A stretch of 64,000 bases of DNA from Methanobrevibacter sp. (GTDB lineage: Archaea; Methanobacteriota; Methanobacteria; Methanobacteriales; Methanobacteriaceae), in contig NZ_JAFRSC010000027.1 in the NCBI RefSeq assembly GCF_017427765.1, positions 1 to 64,000 on the forward strand, written 5' to 3'. Made by a program: the position numbers and the translations under genes. Of the stretch, positions 44,142 through 54,282 are shown piece by piece (position 1 is the stretch's first letter; every line of letters starts with the position of its first letter). The notes under the pieces are model-generated. The model did no database searches. It was not told the DNA's origin and was given only the letters and a program-made list of their open reading frames with translations.

Positions 44142-46334
44142 ATGGCAGGAAAAGAAATCACACTAAAAGTTGCAGAAGCAATTTCTCAAAAGGATGTTGG
44201 TCAAGGCGTTGCCAGACTTGATCCAAACGTAATGGATGATTTAGACATTAAAGAAAGAGATTTAATCGAAATCATCGGAGAAAAAAGAACTGCTGCAATT
44301 GCTCTTCCTTCACAAACCGACATTGGTCTTGGAGTTATAAGAATCGACGGGTTAGTACGTAAAAACTCCGGAGCAACTATCGGCGGTGAAGTCACTGTTA
44401 AAAAGACTAAAGCAACCGAAGCGAAAAAAGTTGTTTTAGCACCAACTGAAAATAACATCCGTGTACAAGGTGATGTACGTGGCTTATTTGCCGGAAAAGT
44501 GATGGTGCAAGGAGACATTATCGGATCACAAATCCGCGCACCTAGACCAAGTATGGGATTCAACAGCCTTTTCGATGAACTGATGGACTTTACACCAGCA
44601 ATGAAAGAAATCAAATTTGCTGTAATTTCCACCAATCCTAAAGATATTGTCATTGTAGGACCGAATACCGAAGTGCAACTTCATGAGTCCCCTGTTGATG
44701 TAAGTAAAATAGAAGGTGTCGGAAACCTTGTGGATGTAAGCTATGAAGATATTGGTGGTCTAAAAGAAGAAGTCAAAAAAGTAAGGGAAATGATTGAAAT
44801 TCCACTTAAAAGACCAGAACTCTTCGAAAAATTAGGAATTGCACCACCAAAAGGAGTATTAATGCACGGTCCACCAGGAACCGGTAAAACATTACTGGCT
44901 AAAGCAGTAGCCAGCGAAAGTGATGCTCATTTCATTGCAATAAATGGGCCTGAAATCATGAGCAAATACGTAGGCGGATCTGAAGAAAACCTAAGGGAAT
45001 ACTTCGAAGAAGCTGAAGAAAACTCCCCTTCAATTATATTTATTGATGAATTAGATGCTATTGCGCCAAAAAGAGAAGAAACCAATGGAGAAGTTGAAAG
45101 AAGAACCGTTGCTCAACTTTTAACATTGATGGATGGTCTTAAATCCCGTGGCCAGGTAGTAGTAATCGGTGCAACCAACAGACCGGATTCACTTGACCCT
45201 GCACTTAGAAGACCGGGAAGATTTGACCGTGAAATTGAAATCGGAGTACCAGATACTGAAGAGAGAAAAGAAGTGCTTGAAATCCACACAAGAAATATGC
45301 CATTGGCAGAAGACGTTGATTTGGATAAAATCGCATCCACAACCCACGGATTTGTCGGAGCTGATCTGGAATCATTATGTAAAGAAGCCGCAATGAGAGT
45401 AGTCAGAAGGATTTTACCTGAAATCCAAAACGATGAGGAAATACCTAAAGAAGTATTGGAAAAAATTGTGGTTAACGGCGATGACTTCAAATCAGCACAA
45501 AAAGAAATCCAGCCTTCCGCTTTAAGGGAAGTTCTTGTACAAATCCCAGACATAAAATGGGATGACGTAGGCGGTCTTGAAGATGTCAAACAGGAGCTAA
45601 AAGAAGCTGTTGAATGGCCTTTAAAACATCCTGAAACATTCAAACGCTTAGGAATAAGACCTCCAAAAGGAACATTGCTTTATGGAATTCCAGGAACCGG
45701 AAAAACATTGCTTGCAAAAGCGGTGGCAAGTGAAAGTGAAGCAAACTTCATTTCAGTGAAAGGTCCTGAACTCCTCTCAAAATGGGTTGGTGAATCTGAA
45801 AAAGGTGTTCGTGAAGTATTCAGAAAAGCTAAACAGGCCGCTCCTACAGTGATCTTTTTCGACGAAATAGATGCAATAGCAAGCACACGTAGCGGAAATG
45901 ACACTGACAGCGGCGTTACAAAAAGGGTCGTAAATCAATTGCTGACTGAAATGGACGGATTGGAAGAACTTGAAGACGTTGCAATCATTGCAGCAACCAA
46001 CAGACCTGACATTTTAGATGCTGGTTTAATGAGACCGGGAAGATTTGACAGACACATACAAGTTAAAGAACCTGATGAAGAAGCAAGAATTGCAATCTTT
46101 AAAGTACATACAAAAGACATGCCATTAGCAGATGACGTAAACCTCAAAAAATTAGCTAAAAATACTGAAGGATATGTCGGAGCCGACATTGAATCAGTAT
46201 GCAGAGAAGCAGCTATGCTTACACTAAGAAACAATTTGGAAGCTAGTGAAATCCCAAACAAATACTTTAAAGAAGCAATCGAGAAAGTAAAACCTGGAAA
46301 TGACCAGGACGAACAGCTCGTACAGTACATGTAA
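44142..46334 (+). CDS. cdc48: CDC48/VAT-type AAA+ ATPase
   Basis: The 730-residue unfoldase feeds substrates to the proteasome. It has an N-terminal double-psi barrel ([19 protein letters not shown]), then D1 with HGPPGTGKT and [14 protein letters not shown], and D2 with YGIPGTGKT and [16 protein letters not shown]. Both domains carry the second region of homology ([38 protein letters not shown]). ATG 44142 is preferred because GGAG (44129-44132) lies 9 nt upstream. D2 has GIPGTGKT where GPPGTGKT is more usual. Confidence 0.95.
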   Translation: MAGKEITLKVAEAISQKDVGQGVARLDPNVMDDLDIKERDLIEIIGEKRTAAIALPSQTDIGLGVIRIDGLVRKNSGATIGGEVTVKKTKATEAKKVVLAPTENNIRVQGDVRGLFAGKVMVQGDIIGSQIRAPRPSMGFNSLFDELMDFTPAMKEIKFAVISTNPKDIVIVGPNTEVQLHESPVDVSKIEGVGNLVDVSYEDIGGLKEEVKKVREMIEIPLKRPELFEKLGIAPPKGVLMHGPPGTGKTLLAKAVASESDAHFIAINGPEIMSKYVGGSEENLREYFEEAEENSPSIIFIDELDAIAPKREETNGEVERRTVAQLLTLMDGLKSRGQVVVIGATNRPDSLDPALRRPGRFDREIEIGVPDTEERKEVLEIHTRNMPLAEDVDLDKIASTTHGFVGADLESLCKEAAMRVVRRILPEIQNDEEIPKEVLEKIVVNGDDFKSAQKEIQPSALREVLVQIPDIKWDDVGGLEDVKQELKEAVEWPLKHPETFKRLGIRPPKGTLLYGIPGTGKTLLAKAVASESEANFISVKGPELLSKWVGESEKGVREVFRKAKQAAPTVIFFDEIDAIASTRSGNDTDSGVTKRVVNQLLTEMDGLEELEDVAIIAATNRPDILDAGLMRPGRFDRHIQVKEPDEEARIAIFKVHTKDMPLADDVNLKKLAKNTEGYVGADIESVCREAAMLTLRNNLEASEIPNKYFKEAIEKVKPGNDQDEQLVQYM

Positions 46335-46364
46335 GGAAGAAAACCCCAATTTTCTTCCTTTTTT
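46335..46364 (+). terminator. cdc48 intrinsic terminator
   Basis: GGAAGAAAA (46335-46343) pairs with TTTTCTTCC (46350-46358) over CCCCAA and is followed by T6, beginning one base after the cdc48 stop codon. Confidence 0.85.
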
Positions 46365-46403
46365 CCTCCTTAATTCTTATCAAAAACTTTCTAACCATAT
46401 TTA

Positions 46404-46427
46404 GTGGGAAGAACAGACCCTTCCCAC
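46404..46427. repeat. GC-rich 8-bp inverted repeat before the marker 8 gene
   Basis: GTGGGAAG (46404-46411) and CTTCCCAC (46420-46427) flank an 8-nt loop. It lies upstream of the TATA-like TTTAATA (about 46443) of the next gene, so it is either a second terminator or a regulator site. Confidence 0.45.
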
Positions 46428-46473
46428 ACAACCTCCAAAACATTTAATACTATTTTTAACAATATCTTCAACC

Positions 46474-47307
46474 ATGAGTGAACACATTATTGAAGCATTG
46501 GGATTAAGTCAGATTACCATCAAAGATGGAAAAGTCGTTGAAGTAACCGAACCTGAAGTCGAATACTGCCCTCTTTTTGATCACCACAGAGGAATTAAAA
46601 AACTCACCAAAGATGTTATTGCCAAAAACATTCAGTTCAGGATAGATGACTTCGGAATGTGCACTGCAAACCGCCAGTTAAGAATGAAAGACTTTTTAAA
46701 CTTCGGAATATCCGAAATATTATGCACACTGCTTGAGAAAAAAGAAATCGATTCTGTTGTGATGGTTCTTGAAGGTTGCGGAACCGTAATCGTTAAAGAG
46801 CCGGAACTTGTTCAGGGAATCGGCGGGAGAGTTTCAGGCCTTGTAAAAACCAGTCCAATACCAGAACTGTTTGATGAAATAGGAAAAGATAATATTGTAG
46901 ATAGTAAAACCGCCAAAATCAACCAAGTTGAAGGAATCAAATTAGCTATCAAAAAAGGATATAAAAACATTGCAGTTACAGTAGCTTTAGCAAGCGATAT
47001 TGACGGAATAAACAAACTGAAAGAAGAAAATCCTGATGTAAATATCTATGTCTTTGTGGTTCACACCTCCAAAAGAACCCCTGAAGATGCAAGAAAGCTA
47101 TTTGACGGATGTGATGTAGCAACAGCCTGCGCATCAAAAAATATTCGTGAAATTGGAGATGCGGAAAGTTTAAAAATCGTTGGCCAATCAATACCAATTT
47201 ATGCTAAAACTGAAAACGGAAAAAGATTTTTAGAATTGCGTTTGGAAAAAATCGGCGGTGAAAAACCTAAAAAAGATAATCCCGATTTGCCATATCCTCT
47301 AATCTAA
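46474..47307 (+). CDS. Methanogenesis marker protein 8 (DUF2099)
   Basis: The 277-residue protein matches DUF2099, a family found in methanogens with no settled function. Visible conserved pieces are VEYCPLFDHHRGIKKLTKD, RIDDFGMCTANRQLRMKDF, LEGCGTVIVKEPELVQGIGG and FDGCDVATACASKNIRE. The many Cys and His residues could bind a metal or cluster. No ribosome binding site precedes the ATG and a TATA-like element is about 27 bp upstream, so the mRNA may be leaderless. Confidence 0.82.
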   Translation: MSEHIIEALGLSQITIKDGKVVEVTEPEVEYCPLFDHHRGIKKLTKDVIAKNIQFRIDDFGMCTANRQLRMKDFLNFGISEILCTLLEKKEIDSVVMVLEGCGTVIVKEPELVQGIGGRVSGLVKTSPIPELFDEIGKDNIVDSKTAKINQVEGIKLAIKKGYKNIAVTVALASDIDGINKLKEENPDVNIYVFVVHTSKRTPEDARKLFDGCDVATACASKNIREIGDAESLKIVGQSIPIYAKTENGKRFLELRLEKIGGEKPKKDNPDLPYPLI

Positions 47308-47308
47308 A

Positions 47309-47968
47309 TTATTTCTTCGGCAAAATCCTATCTTCCGGCAGTAATCCCACATTTTGATAATAATGAGGTTTGTATTTAATGAATGGAAATCTGAGTCCGC
47401 TAACACCATACTTCGGATTATAACCAAAAATATTGATATATTCTCCCAAATCGTCACGTTCATCTTTCATCGCCAAAGTCAAATCATATAATGCTTTTGT
47501 ATCATCAATTGCCCTGTGGAAATTAACAGGGTCAATATCATAATGCTTCACCCCGTCAATTAACTTGTGAGGATAACGTTTTCTGTCTTTTAAAACCGTT
47601 AAAGTATCGAGCCATTTTGCATTTCTTACAATTTCAAAGGCTTCATCGGGAAAATGTCTGCTGAGCAAATGAAAAACAAATGACAAATCAAACTGGGCAT
47701 TATGCGCCACCATCAGGGTGCCCGGAGAAATCTTTTTCCTAATATCTGCTGCAACTACCTCCTCTTTAAGCCCTTCAGTTCTCAGCATGTCATTTGTGAT
47801 GCCTGTAACTTTTGTGATTTTAGGTGAAATAGCCTCTCCAATATTGACAAATTCATCATAATCATCTACAATTTCCCCATTTTCAACAGTCAACATTGCA
47901 AGTTCTATTATTTTACAGTCCCTGCAGTCTAAACCGCTTGTTTCGGTATCAAAATAAACTACTTTAAT
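47309..47968 (-). CDS. DnaQ-type 3'-5' exonuclease, apparently AUU-initiated
   Basis: The DEDD exonuclease has motif I FDTETSG, motif II VAHNAQFDLSFV and motif III FHRAIDDTKAL (DEDDh type). The first ATG in frame (47896) would delete motif I. Reading further upstream gives KVVYFDTETSGLDCRDCKII, and no ATG, GTG or TTG exists between the in-frame stop and that motif. CCTCC on the plus strand (47977-47981; GGAGG in the mRNA) sits 8 nt before ATT 47968, which would give a natural MKVVYFDTET start and 219 residues. Role in proofreading or repair is not specified by the sequence. Confidence 0.75.
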   Translation of the reverse strand: MKVVYFDTETSGLDCRDCKIIELAMLTVENGEIVDDYDEFVNIGEAISPKITKVTGITNDMLRTEGLKEEVVAADIRKKISPGTLMVAHNAQFDLSFVFHLLSRHFPDEAFEIVRNAKWLDTLTVLKDRKRYPHKLIDGVKHYDIDPVNFHRAIDDTKALYDLTLAMKDERDDLGEYINIFGYNPKYGVSGLRFPFIKYKPHYYQNVGLLPEDRILPKK

Positions 47969-48075
47969 ATTAAAATCCTCCTCAACAATTATATATGAAT
48001 GAACTCATTAAAAAATTAATTCTATATACTTGAACGAACAATATTATTAATGATTAGTCAATACGAGGGATAAAT

Positions 48076-49350
48076 TTGACTCAAAAAAGTGAAGCTCAAA
48101 AAGGCAACATCACTCCAGAAATGGAATATGTGGCAGAATATGAAAATATAGATGTAAATAAACTAGCTAGATTAATTGATAAAGGATTAGTTGTAATTCC
48201 TAAAAACATAAACGGACATTCAAAACCATGCGGAATCGGTGAAGGGCTGAAAACAAAAATTAATGCAAATATCGGTTCATCATCTAAAATCGATGACATT
48301 GAACTGGAAATAAACAAAGCCAAATTAGCTCAGGAATATGGTGCCGATGCGCTGATGGATCTCTCAACAGGTTCTGATTTAAAACTGTTTAGAAAAAAAA
48401 TTATGGATGCCGTTGATATCTGTATAGGAACAGTTCCGATTTATGAAGCAGGAGTTGTTACTTTAGCAAAAGACAAAGAAATAATCGATATGGACCCTGA
48501 CGATATCTTCAAGGCCATTGAAAATCAGGCAAAAGAAGGAGTGGACTTTATGACACTCCACTGCGGAATTACAAAAGACCTTGTCCAAAAACTGAAAGAT
48601 GCAAACAGAATGATGGGAATTGTAAGTCGTGGAGGAACATTCATGGCTTCCTGGATAAGTCACAACGATGAGGAAAACCCATTATACAAAAATTACGATT
48701 ACCTTTTAGAATTATCTTATGAATACGACATTACACTATCCTTAGGCGATGGTTTAAGGCCAGGATGCCTGGCAGATGCAAGCGATATCCCTCAAATTCA
48801 AGAATTGGTAAACCTCGGAACATTAGTCAAAAGAGCCCAGGATGCAAATGTACAAGTAATGGTGGAAGGTCCGGGACACATGCCGTTAAACCAGATTAAA
48901 GCGAATATGGAAATCCAAAAAACAATATGCCATGGAGCTCCGTTTTACGTATTGGGACCTCTGGTAACCGATATTGCACCGGGTTATGACCACATTACCG
49001 GAGCCATAGGTGGCGCTATTGCAGCAACTGCAGGTGCAAACTTTTTATGCTACGTTACACCAGCAGAACACCTCTCCCTTCCAAGTTTGGAAGACGTTAA
49101 AGAAGGAGTCATCGCATCTAAAATCGCAGCCGAAGCGGCAGATGTTGCAAAAGGACTTGATTCAGCATGGGAGCGTGAAAAAGCAATGGCAAAAGCCAGA
49201 AGAGACTTCGACTGGGATGCTCAATTCGACCTTGCACTGGATAAATCAAAGCCTAGAAAATACAGGGACAAATGCGAACTGGACGATAATGAAATGTGTG
49301 CAATGTGCGGAGAATACTGTGCAGTAAAAATAGCCAAAGGAGAATTCTAA
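48076..49350 (+). CDS. thiC: ThiC, phosphomethylpyrimidine synthase
   Basis: The 424-residue radical SAM enzyme converts aminoimidazole ribotide to HMP-phosphate for thiamine. The C-terminal cluster motif is CAMCGEYC (CX2CX4C type), and the core has GAPFYVLGPLVTDIAPGYDH and MVEGPGHMPLNQI. The start is TTG 48076 with GAGGGA about 8 nt upstream. The leader is too short for a TPP riboswitch and shows none. Its stop overlaps the ligase ATG (TAATG at 49348-49352). Confidence 0.92.
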   Translation: MTQKSEAQKGNITPEMEYVAEYENIDVNKLARLIDKGLVVIPKNINGHSKPCGIGEGLKTKINANIGSSSKIDDIELEINKAKLAQEYGADALMDLSTGSDLKLFRKKIMDAVDICIGTVPIYEAGVVTLAKDKEIIDMDPDDIFKAIENQAKEGVDFMTLHCGITKDLVQKLKDANRMMGIVSRGGTFMASWISHNDEENPLYKNYDYLLELSYEYDITLSLGDGLRPGCLADASDIPQIQELVNLGTLVKRAQDANVQVMVEGPGHMPLNQIKANMEIQKTICHGAPFYVLGPLVTDIAPGYDHITGAIGGAIAATAGANFLCYVTPAEHLSLPSLEDVKEGVIASKIAAEAADVAKGLDSAWEREKAMAKARRDFDWDAQFDLALDKSKPRKYRDKCELDDNEMCAMCGEYCAVKIAKGEF

Positions 49351-51008
49351 TGAAATATCAGGAACTGGTAGATGTTTACTCCGCACTTGAAGCGACTACA
49401 AAAAGACTGGAAAAAACAGAAATCATATCTGAATTTCTTAAAAAACTAGATTCAGACACTATTGAAAAGGTCGGACTTTTAATTTTAGGAGTTGTATTTC
49501 CGGCATGGAGCTCAGAAGAAATCGGAATCGGCGGAAAACTGGTGGAGCGCGCAGTGGCTGAAGCCGTTGGAACAACACAAGCTGCAGTTGAAGATGCCGT
49601 TCGCGATGAAGGAGATATTGGTCTTGCATGCATTAAACTTTATGCCAAAAAGTCCCAGATGACCTTTTTCTCACAGCCTCTGACAATCGACTTTGTTTTC
49701 AACAGCCTGCGTAAACTGTCCCAAATCAGTGGTTCAAGATCAACAAACCGTAAAATCGCGATTATTTTAGAGTTATTATCACAGGCAAGCGCAACTGAAG
49801 CCAAATATCTGACCCGTACCATTACCGAAGAATTGAGAATAGGCGTTGGAGACGGCGTTGTAAGAGATGCAATAGCTCAGGCTTTTGACATTGACAAAAA
49901 GGTAGTCGAAAGGGCTCAGATGCTTACAAATGACTTTTCAGTTGTTGCAAGAACAGCCAAAGACGAAGGAGCTGCAGGTCTTGAAAAACTTAATCTGACA
50001 CCAGGAACACCTGTAAAACCTATGCTTGCCCAACTTGCACCGCCACTTGATGAAATCATTCCTGAAATGGGTTGCGCAATCTGTGAGACCAAATACGATG
50101 GTATAAGACTGCAGGTCCACCGAAACAGTGATGAAATCAAAATATTTACAAGAAGATTAGAAAATATTACTCATGCGCTACCGGAAATCGTTGAGCTGTT
50201 CAATGAATATTTGCCCCATGAAGACTACATCGTGGAAGGTGAAGTGATAGCTACAAGAGACGGCAAACCTCTCCCGTTCCAGAACATCCTTCACAGAGTG
50301 AGAAGAAAGCATAATGTTGAAGAAGCAATGGAAAATGTACCATTAAAGCTGTTTCTGTTTGACGTTTTATACTACAAGGTTCCAATGATAGATGAACCTC
50401 TCTTTAAAAGGCGTGAAATGCTTGAAAATATCGTCGACACATCAGCCGATGAGATGAATCTCAGTACAATGAAAGTGGGAAATGAAAACAACATCGACGA
50501 ACTGCAGGAGCTGTTTGAAACATCAATTGAAGGCGGCCATGAAGGAATCATGATTAAGGACTGCAAAGAACCATATATTCCGGGACTTAGAGGCAAAAAG
50601 ATGCTTAAATACAAAGCTGAACCTGAAACCCTGGACATGGTTATTGTTGGAGGAACATACGGAATCGGTAAAAGAGGAGATTTCGTCGGGTCATACTTGG
50701 TGGCACTTAGAGATGAAAATGATGACTTTAAAACAGTTGCATATGCGGCCACAGGCCTTGACGATGCTACACTGGAATACCTCACCGGCAAAATGAAAGA
50801 ACTTGAAATTTCAACAAAAGGCCGTGAAATTAAAGTGGAGCCTAAGATTGTTCTGGAAATCGCATTTTCCGAAATAGTCGAATCACCGGAATATGAAACA
50901 GGCTATTCATTAAGATTCCCAGTTGTTAAAAACATAAGAAAAGATAAAAGTCCGATGGATGCAGACACCGTTGAAAGATTAATTTCCATGTACAATACTG
51001 GAAATTAA
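49350..51008 (+). CDS. lig: ATP-dependent DNA ligase
   Basis: The 552-residue archaeal replicative ligase starts at ATG 49350, overlapping the thiC stop, with GGAGA at 49339-49343. The order is an N-terminal DNA-binding helical domain, the nucleotidyltransferase motif I CETKYDGIRLQVH (Lys adenylated), then motifs RRLENIT, YIVEGEVIA, EGIMIKD and LKYKAEPETLD, and a C-terminal OB fold. It joins Okazaki fragments and repair nicks. Coupling to thiC appears accidental in function. Confidence 0.95.
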   Translation: MKYQELVDVYSALEATTKRLEKTEIISEFLKKLDSDTIEKVGLLILGVVFPAWSSEEIGIGGKLVERAVAEAVGTTQAAVEDAVRDEGDIGLACIKLYAKKSQMTFFSQPLTIDFVFNSLRKLSQISGSRSTNRKIAIILELLSQASATEAKYLTRTITEELRIGVGDGVVRDAIAQAFDIDKKVVERAQMLTNDFSVVARTAKDEGAAGLEKLNLTPGTPVKPMLAQLAPPLDEIIPEMGCAICETKYDGIRLQVHRNSDEIKIFTRRLENITHALPEIVELFNEYLPHEDYIVEGEVIATRDGKPLPFQNILHRVRRKHNVEEAMENVPLKLFLFDVLYYKVPMIDEPLFKRREMLENIVDTSADEMNLSTMKVGNENNIDELQELFETSIEGGHEGIMIKDCKEPYIPGLRGKKMLKYKAEPETLDMVIVGGTYGIGKRGDFVGSYLVALRDENDDFKTVAYAATGLDDATLEYLTGKMKELEISTKGREIKVEPKIVLEIAFSEIVESPEYETGYSLRFPVVKNIRKDKSPMDADTVERLISMYNTGN

Positions 51009-51144
51009 TTTTAATTTTTCACCGCCAATACAATTCTGCCTTTTCAATATTTTAAAACATGCCAACACCATATTTTTAAGATGAAGAAATCTAACAAGGA
51101 AAAATCCTATAAGCTATTTTTACCATTACAACCAACAAAGAACC

Positions 51145-51540
51145 ATGGAAATTACAGATGACAAATTATTAAGATTGGCTTTAATAACTTCGCTTATCGG
51201 AATCATAGGACTTCTGATTTTTACACCAACGATTGAAGTTAAGAAAGTGGAAATAAAAGACATTTCAAGAGCAATGATAGATGAAGAAGTTCAAATCGAC
51301 TGCGTCATAACAGATATCGGCCAGTCCTCATCAAAAAGCAGTTATTTTTTAACAATAAACGACGGCACAGGACAGATGCAACTGGTCATATTTGAAAATC
51401 AGGCAGCAGAAATACAATCGAATAATCTGGATATATATGACTTTAAAGATAAAAAAGTTGAGGTTACAGGAAAAATAACCGAATATAAATCTGATTTGGA
51501 AATAATATTATCGAGCGGTGACAGCCTAAAAATCAAATAG
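51145..51540 (+). CDS. Membrane-anchored OB-fold protein
   Basis: The 131-residue protein has an N-terminal hydrophobic helix (about residues 11-29, LALITSLIGIIGLLIFTPT) and an OB-fold nucleic-acid-binding-type domain (about 40-130, with YFLTINDGTGQMQLVIFENQ and KKVEVTGKITEYKSDLEIIL). The domain resembles tRNA-anticodon/RPA-type OB folds but would face outward or be membrane-tethered. Function is unknown. No clear ribosome binding site precedes ATG 51145. Confidence 0.7.
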   Translation: MEITDDKLLRLALITSLIGIIGLLIFTPTIEVKKVEIKDISRAMIDEEVQIDCVITDIGQSSSKSSYFLTINDGTGQMQLVIFENQAAEIQSNNLDIYDFKDKKVEVTGKITEYKSDLEIILSSGDSLKIK

Positions 51541-51597
51541 TTATTTATTGATTGAAATTCAAAAATAATAATGATTAACTTAATAGGAAATTAAAAC

Positions 51598-52962
51598 ATG
51601 TCTGATAAAAAACGATTATTTGGAACATTTGGAGTTAGAAGAACAGCAAATGATGTTTTAACTCCTGAGTTTGCATCAAGACTTGCGGCGTGTTACGGTA
51701 CCCAAATTCAGGGAACCGTAGCTGTTGGAGGAGACACAAGAACATCAACACCAATGCTGAAAGAAGCAGTGAAAGCAGGACTTTTATCAAGCGGATGTGA
51801 TGTAGTGGATTTAGGAATATTGCCTACACCAGGCGTCCAATATGCTGTTCGCAAATATTATGATGGTGGAGTAATGATTACCGCTTCACACAACCCTCCA
51901 AAATATAACGGACTCAAATTTTTAGATGAATTCGGTATAGGAATACCTGATGAAATGGACCTTGCTATCGAAAAACTGTATTTCGATGAAGAACCGAAAA
52001 GAGCACACTGGTCTGAAATCGGCCAGATTTATCACAATGACAAAATCATTGACGAATACGTTGATGAAGCAATATCCAAAGTGGATGCTGAAGCTATTCG
52101 TGAAGCTAAATTGAAAGTTGTTGTTGATTGCGGAAGCGGTGCCGGATGCTATACCGCACCATACCTAATCAGAAAACTCGGATGTGAAGTGACAACTTTA
52201 AACTCACAGGCTGACGGATTTTTCCCAGGCCGTGATCCTGAACCGATTGAAGAAAACCTGCAGGAATTAATCAGTGTTGTAAAAGAACTGAATGCTGATA
52301 TCGGACTTGCACACGACGGAGATGCCGACAGAACCATCTGCATTGATGAGAAAGGAAACTTTGTTTTAGGAGATAAAACATTCACACTTGTTGAAAAACA
52401 GATGCTTAAAGAAAATGACGGTGGAATTGTAGTTACAACCGTTGCAACATCCCAGGCAATTTACGATGTTGCTGAAGAGTTCAATGGTGAAGTAATAGCT
52501 ACTGCTGTTGGAGATTTGCTTGTTGCACGTAAGCTCAAAGATGAAAATGGACTCTTCGGCGGGGAAGAAAACGGAGGGCTGATTTTCCCTGATTTCGTTT
52601 ATGGAAGAGATGCAGTGATGACTGTTGCCAAAATCCTCGAAATCATAGCAAAAGAGAAAAAACCGTTATCCGAACTAGTCAGCGAACTTCCTGTTTATTA
52701 CGCAAGCAAAATGAAAATCGAATGTCCTGACGATGAAAAGGAATTTGTAATGGACAGCATTGCAAAAGAAATCAAGGAAACTACTGATTTTAAACTAGAT
52801 TTAACAGACGGTGTTAAAATCCTAAAAGAAGATGGCTGGGTAATTGTCAGACCATCCGGAACCGAACCAATCTTTAGATGCTTTGCCGAGTCTGACTCAC
52901 AGGAAAAAGCAGATGAAATGACCGATTGGGGAATAAGTTTAATCAAAAAATACAGAAAATAG
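51598..52962 (+). CDS. glmM: Phosphoglucosamine/phosphohexose mutase, copy 1
   Basis: The 454-residue alpha-D-phosphohexomutase has the phosphoserine loop TASHNPPKYNGLKF, metal loop AHDGDADRTIC, sugar-binding loop FGGEENGGLIFP and phosphate-binding RPSGTEPIFR. It probably interconverts glucosamine 6- and 1-phosphate for UDP-GlcNAc made by the GlmU at 56591, needed for pseudomurein. A second paralogue lies at 59220 with different sugar-loop residues, so substrates may differ. Confidence 0.85.
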   Translation: MSDKKRLFGTFGVRRTANDVLTPEFASRLAACYGTQIQGTVAVGGDTRTSTPMLKEAVKAGLLSSGCDVVDLGILPTPGVQYAVRKYYDGGVMITASHNPPKYNGLKFLDEFGIGIPDEMDLAIEKLYFDEEPKRAHWSEIGQIYHNDKIIDEYVDEAISKVDAEAIREAKLKVVVDCGSGAGCYTAPYLIRKLGCEVTTLNSQADGFFPGRDPEPIEENLQELISVVKELNADIGLAHDGDADRTICIDEKGNFVLGDKTFTLVEKQMLKENDGGIVVTTVATSQAIYDVAEEFNGEVIATAVGDLLVARKLKDENGLFGGEENGGLIFPDFVYGRDAVMTVAKILEIIAKEKKPLSELVSELPVYYASKMKIECPDDEKEFVMDSIAKEIKETTDFKLDLTDGVKILKEDGWVIVRPSGTEPIFRCFAESDSQEKADEMTDWGISLIKKYRK

Positions 52963-52989
52963 AAACACGAAAAACCATCACCAGATTTG

Positions 52990-53022
52990 TTTTAATTATA
53001 TCGATTGTAGATATAATTAAAA
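52990..53022 (+). terminator. Hairpin after mutase copy 1
   Basis: TTTTAATTATATC (52990-53002) and GATATAATTAAAA (53010-53022) are perfect 13-bp inverted copies around a 7-nt loop, 27 bp after the stop codon. Confidence 0.6.
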
Positions 53023-53128
53023 TAAACTCTATCTTTAAAACACGTGATTTAATGATAGCTTCTTTTAAAATAATAAAAATAAATTATAAAATTGCAAATA
53101 ATTATTGATGCCATCTACATAAAAACAA

Positions 53129-54265
53129 CTAAAAGTTTTCAAGACACTCTTCTTTTAGGAAAAATGCATCTTCATTATCCGGATTTCTAAGCAGCACTTT
53201 GTTGAAACTGTCAACGGCTTCCTCAAATTTACCAAGTTCCATCAAAACTACGCCTTTATTCAATAAGAAATCAATATTGTGCTTTTCCAAAGATATTGCT
53301 TTATTAAAGCATTCTAGAGCTTCATCGAATTTGCCCAAATCAATATAAGCATTGCCCATCCTGTTAATTGCACCGGCATCCATTTCAGAGTCATCCAAAC
53401 ATACTTCAACAGCCTTATCGAAAGATTGAATAGCCTCTTCAAGCATTCCCATATCAGTCAGGAGGTTTCCGCGTGCATTCCATACCTCAGGATTTTCACC
53501 GTCAATTACAATTAACTTGTCATAAACCCTTAATGCGGCATCATATCTTCCAAGCATTTCTAAAATGAAACCTCTCCAATACAATACAATCGGGCTGCTT
53601 GGCCTATAGTTATATGCGATGGTGCTTGCTTTGTATGCCTCTTCGATTCTTCCGGCATTGAGAAGTGCAATAGCTTTGTTGTTTAAAATGTATTCATTGT
53701 CCGGTTCAAATTCCAAAGCCTTGTCATAACATCCAATAGCATCATCAAACTTACCTAACCTTGAAAGATTATCTCCCTGCTTGTTAAGCAGATAAACATC
53801 ATCAGGGTCAAGTCTTAATGCCGCTTCATAACACATTGTAGACTTGTCAAACTTACCGCTGTCAAAGAGAATATCAGCCCTTTTGGTAATCATAGCCTTT
53901 TCATCTATCTTGTCACCTTTCCAGTCATCGATGTCAAGCTTTTCAAAATAAATTATTTGGAATTCATCAGAACCAGCAATCTGACCGCCGTACATCTTTT
54001 TGAATTCCCTTAACATATCATAAGAGTCTTTAAATCCTTCCTGCATGGCCAATTCATCATTGTCTTTAATTTCTTCAAAAGAAATATTTTCCACATCGGT
54101 AACCAAAGCCTCAAAAATCTTCATCTTTTCTTTTGAAACAAGATTCCAGTAGCAATAAAGCCTGTCGCCTTTTTTAAGTGGAGTCTTCCATGCTTTACGT
54201 ATGGTTCTGGTTTTCTTACCAGTAATTACATCTATATCATTACTTGAAAATGACAAAATAGGCAT
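53129..54265 (-). CDS. ASCH-domain / TPR-repeat fusion protein
   Basis: The 378-residue protein combines an N-terminal ASCH-like domain (residues 1 to about 112; ITGKKTRTIRKAW, KKGDRLYCYWN, FEIIYFEKL-like end) with about seven tetratricopeptide repeats (from about 125), e.g. GKFDDAIGCYDKALEFEPDN and GKFEEAVDSFNKVLLRNPDN. ASCH domains bind RNA or modified nucleotides; TPRs bind proteins. A strong ribosome binding site (GGAGGAG) precedes ATG 54265. Function is unknown; RNA-dependent scaffold is a guess. Confidence 0.78.
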   Translation of the reverse strand: MPILSFSSNDIDVITGKKTRTIRKAWKTPLKKGDRLYCYWNLVSKEKMKIFEALVTDVENISFEEIKDNDELAMQEGFKDSYDMLREFKKMYGGQIAGSDEFQIIYFEKLDIDDWKGDKIDEKAMITKRADILFDSGKFDKSTMCYEAALRLDPDDVYLLNKQGDNLSRLGKFDDAIGCYDKALEFEPDNEYILNNKAIALLNAGRIEEAYKASTIAYNYRPSSPIVLYWRGFILEMLGRYDAALRVYDKLIVIDGENPEVWNARGNLLTDMGMLEEAIQSFDKAVEVCLDDSEMDAGAINRMGNAYIDLGKFDEALECFNKAISLEKHNIDFLLNKGVVLMELGKFEEAVDSFNKVLLRNPDNEDAFFLKEECLENF

Positions 54266-54282
54266 ATAACTCCTCCTTAAAT

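Noticed and set aside
45169..45396. Plus-strand frame inside cdc48
   Set aside because: It is an alternative frame of a strongly conserved AAA+ gene with no ribosome binding site or recognisable protein.
48001..48075. Possible TPP riboswitch before thiC
   Set aside because: The leader is short and AT-rich, with none of the conserved TPP-riboswitch segments (CUGAGA, ACCUGA).
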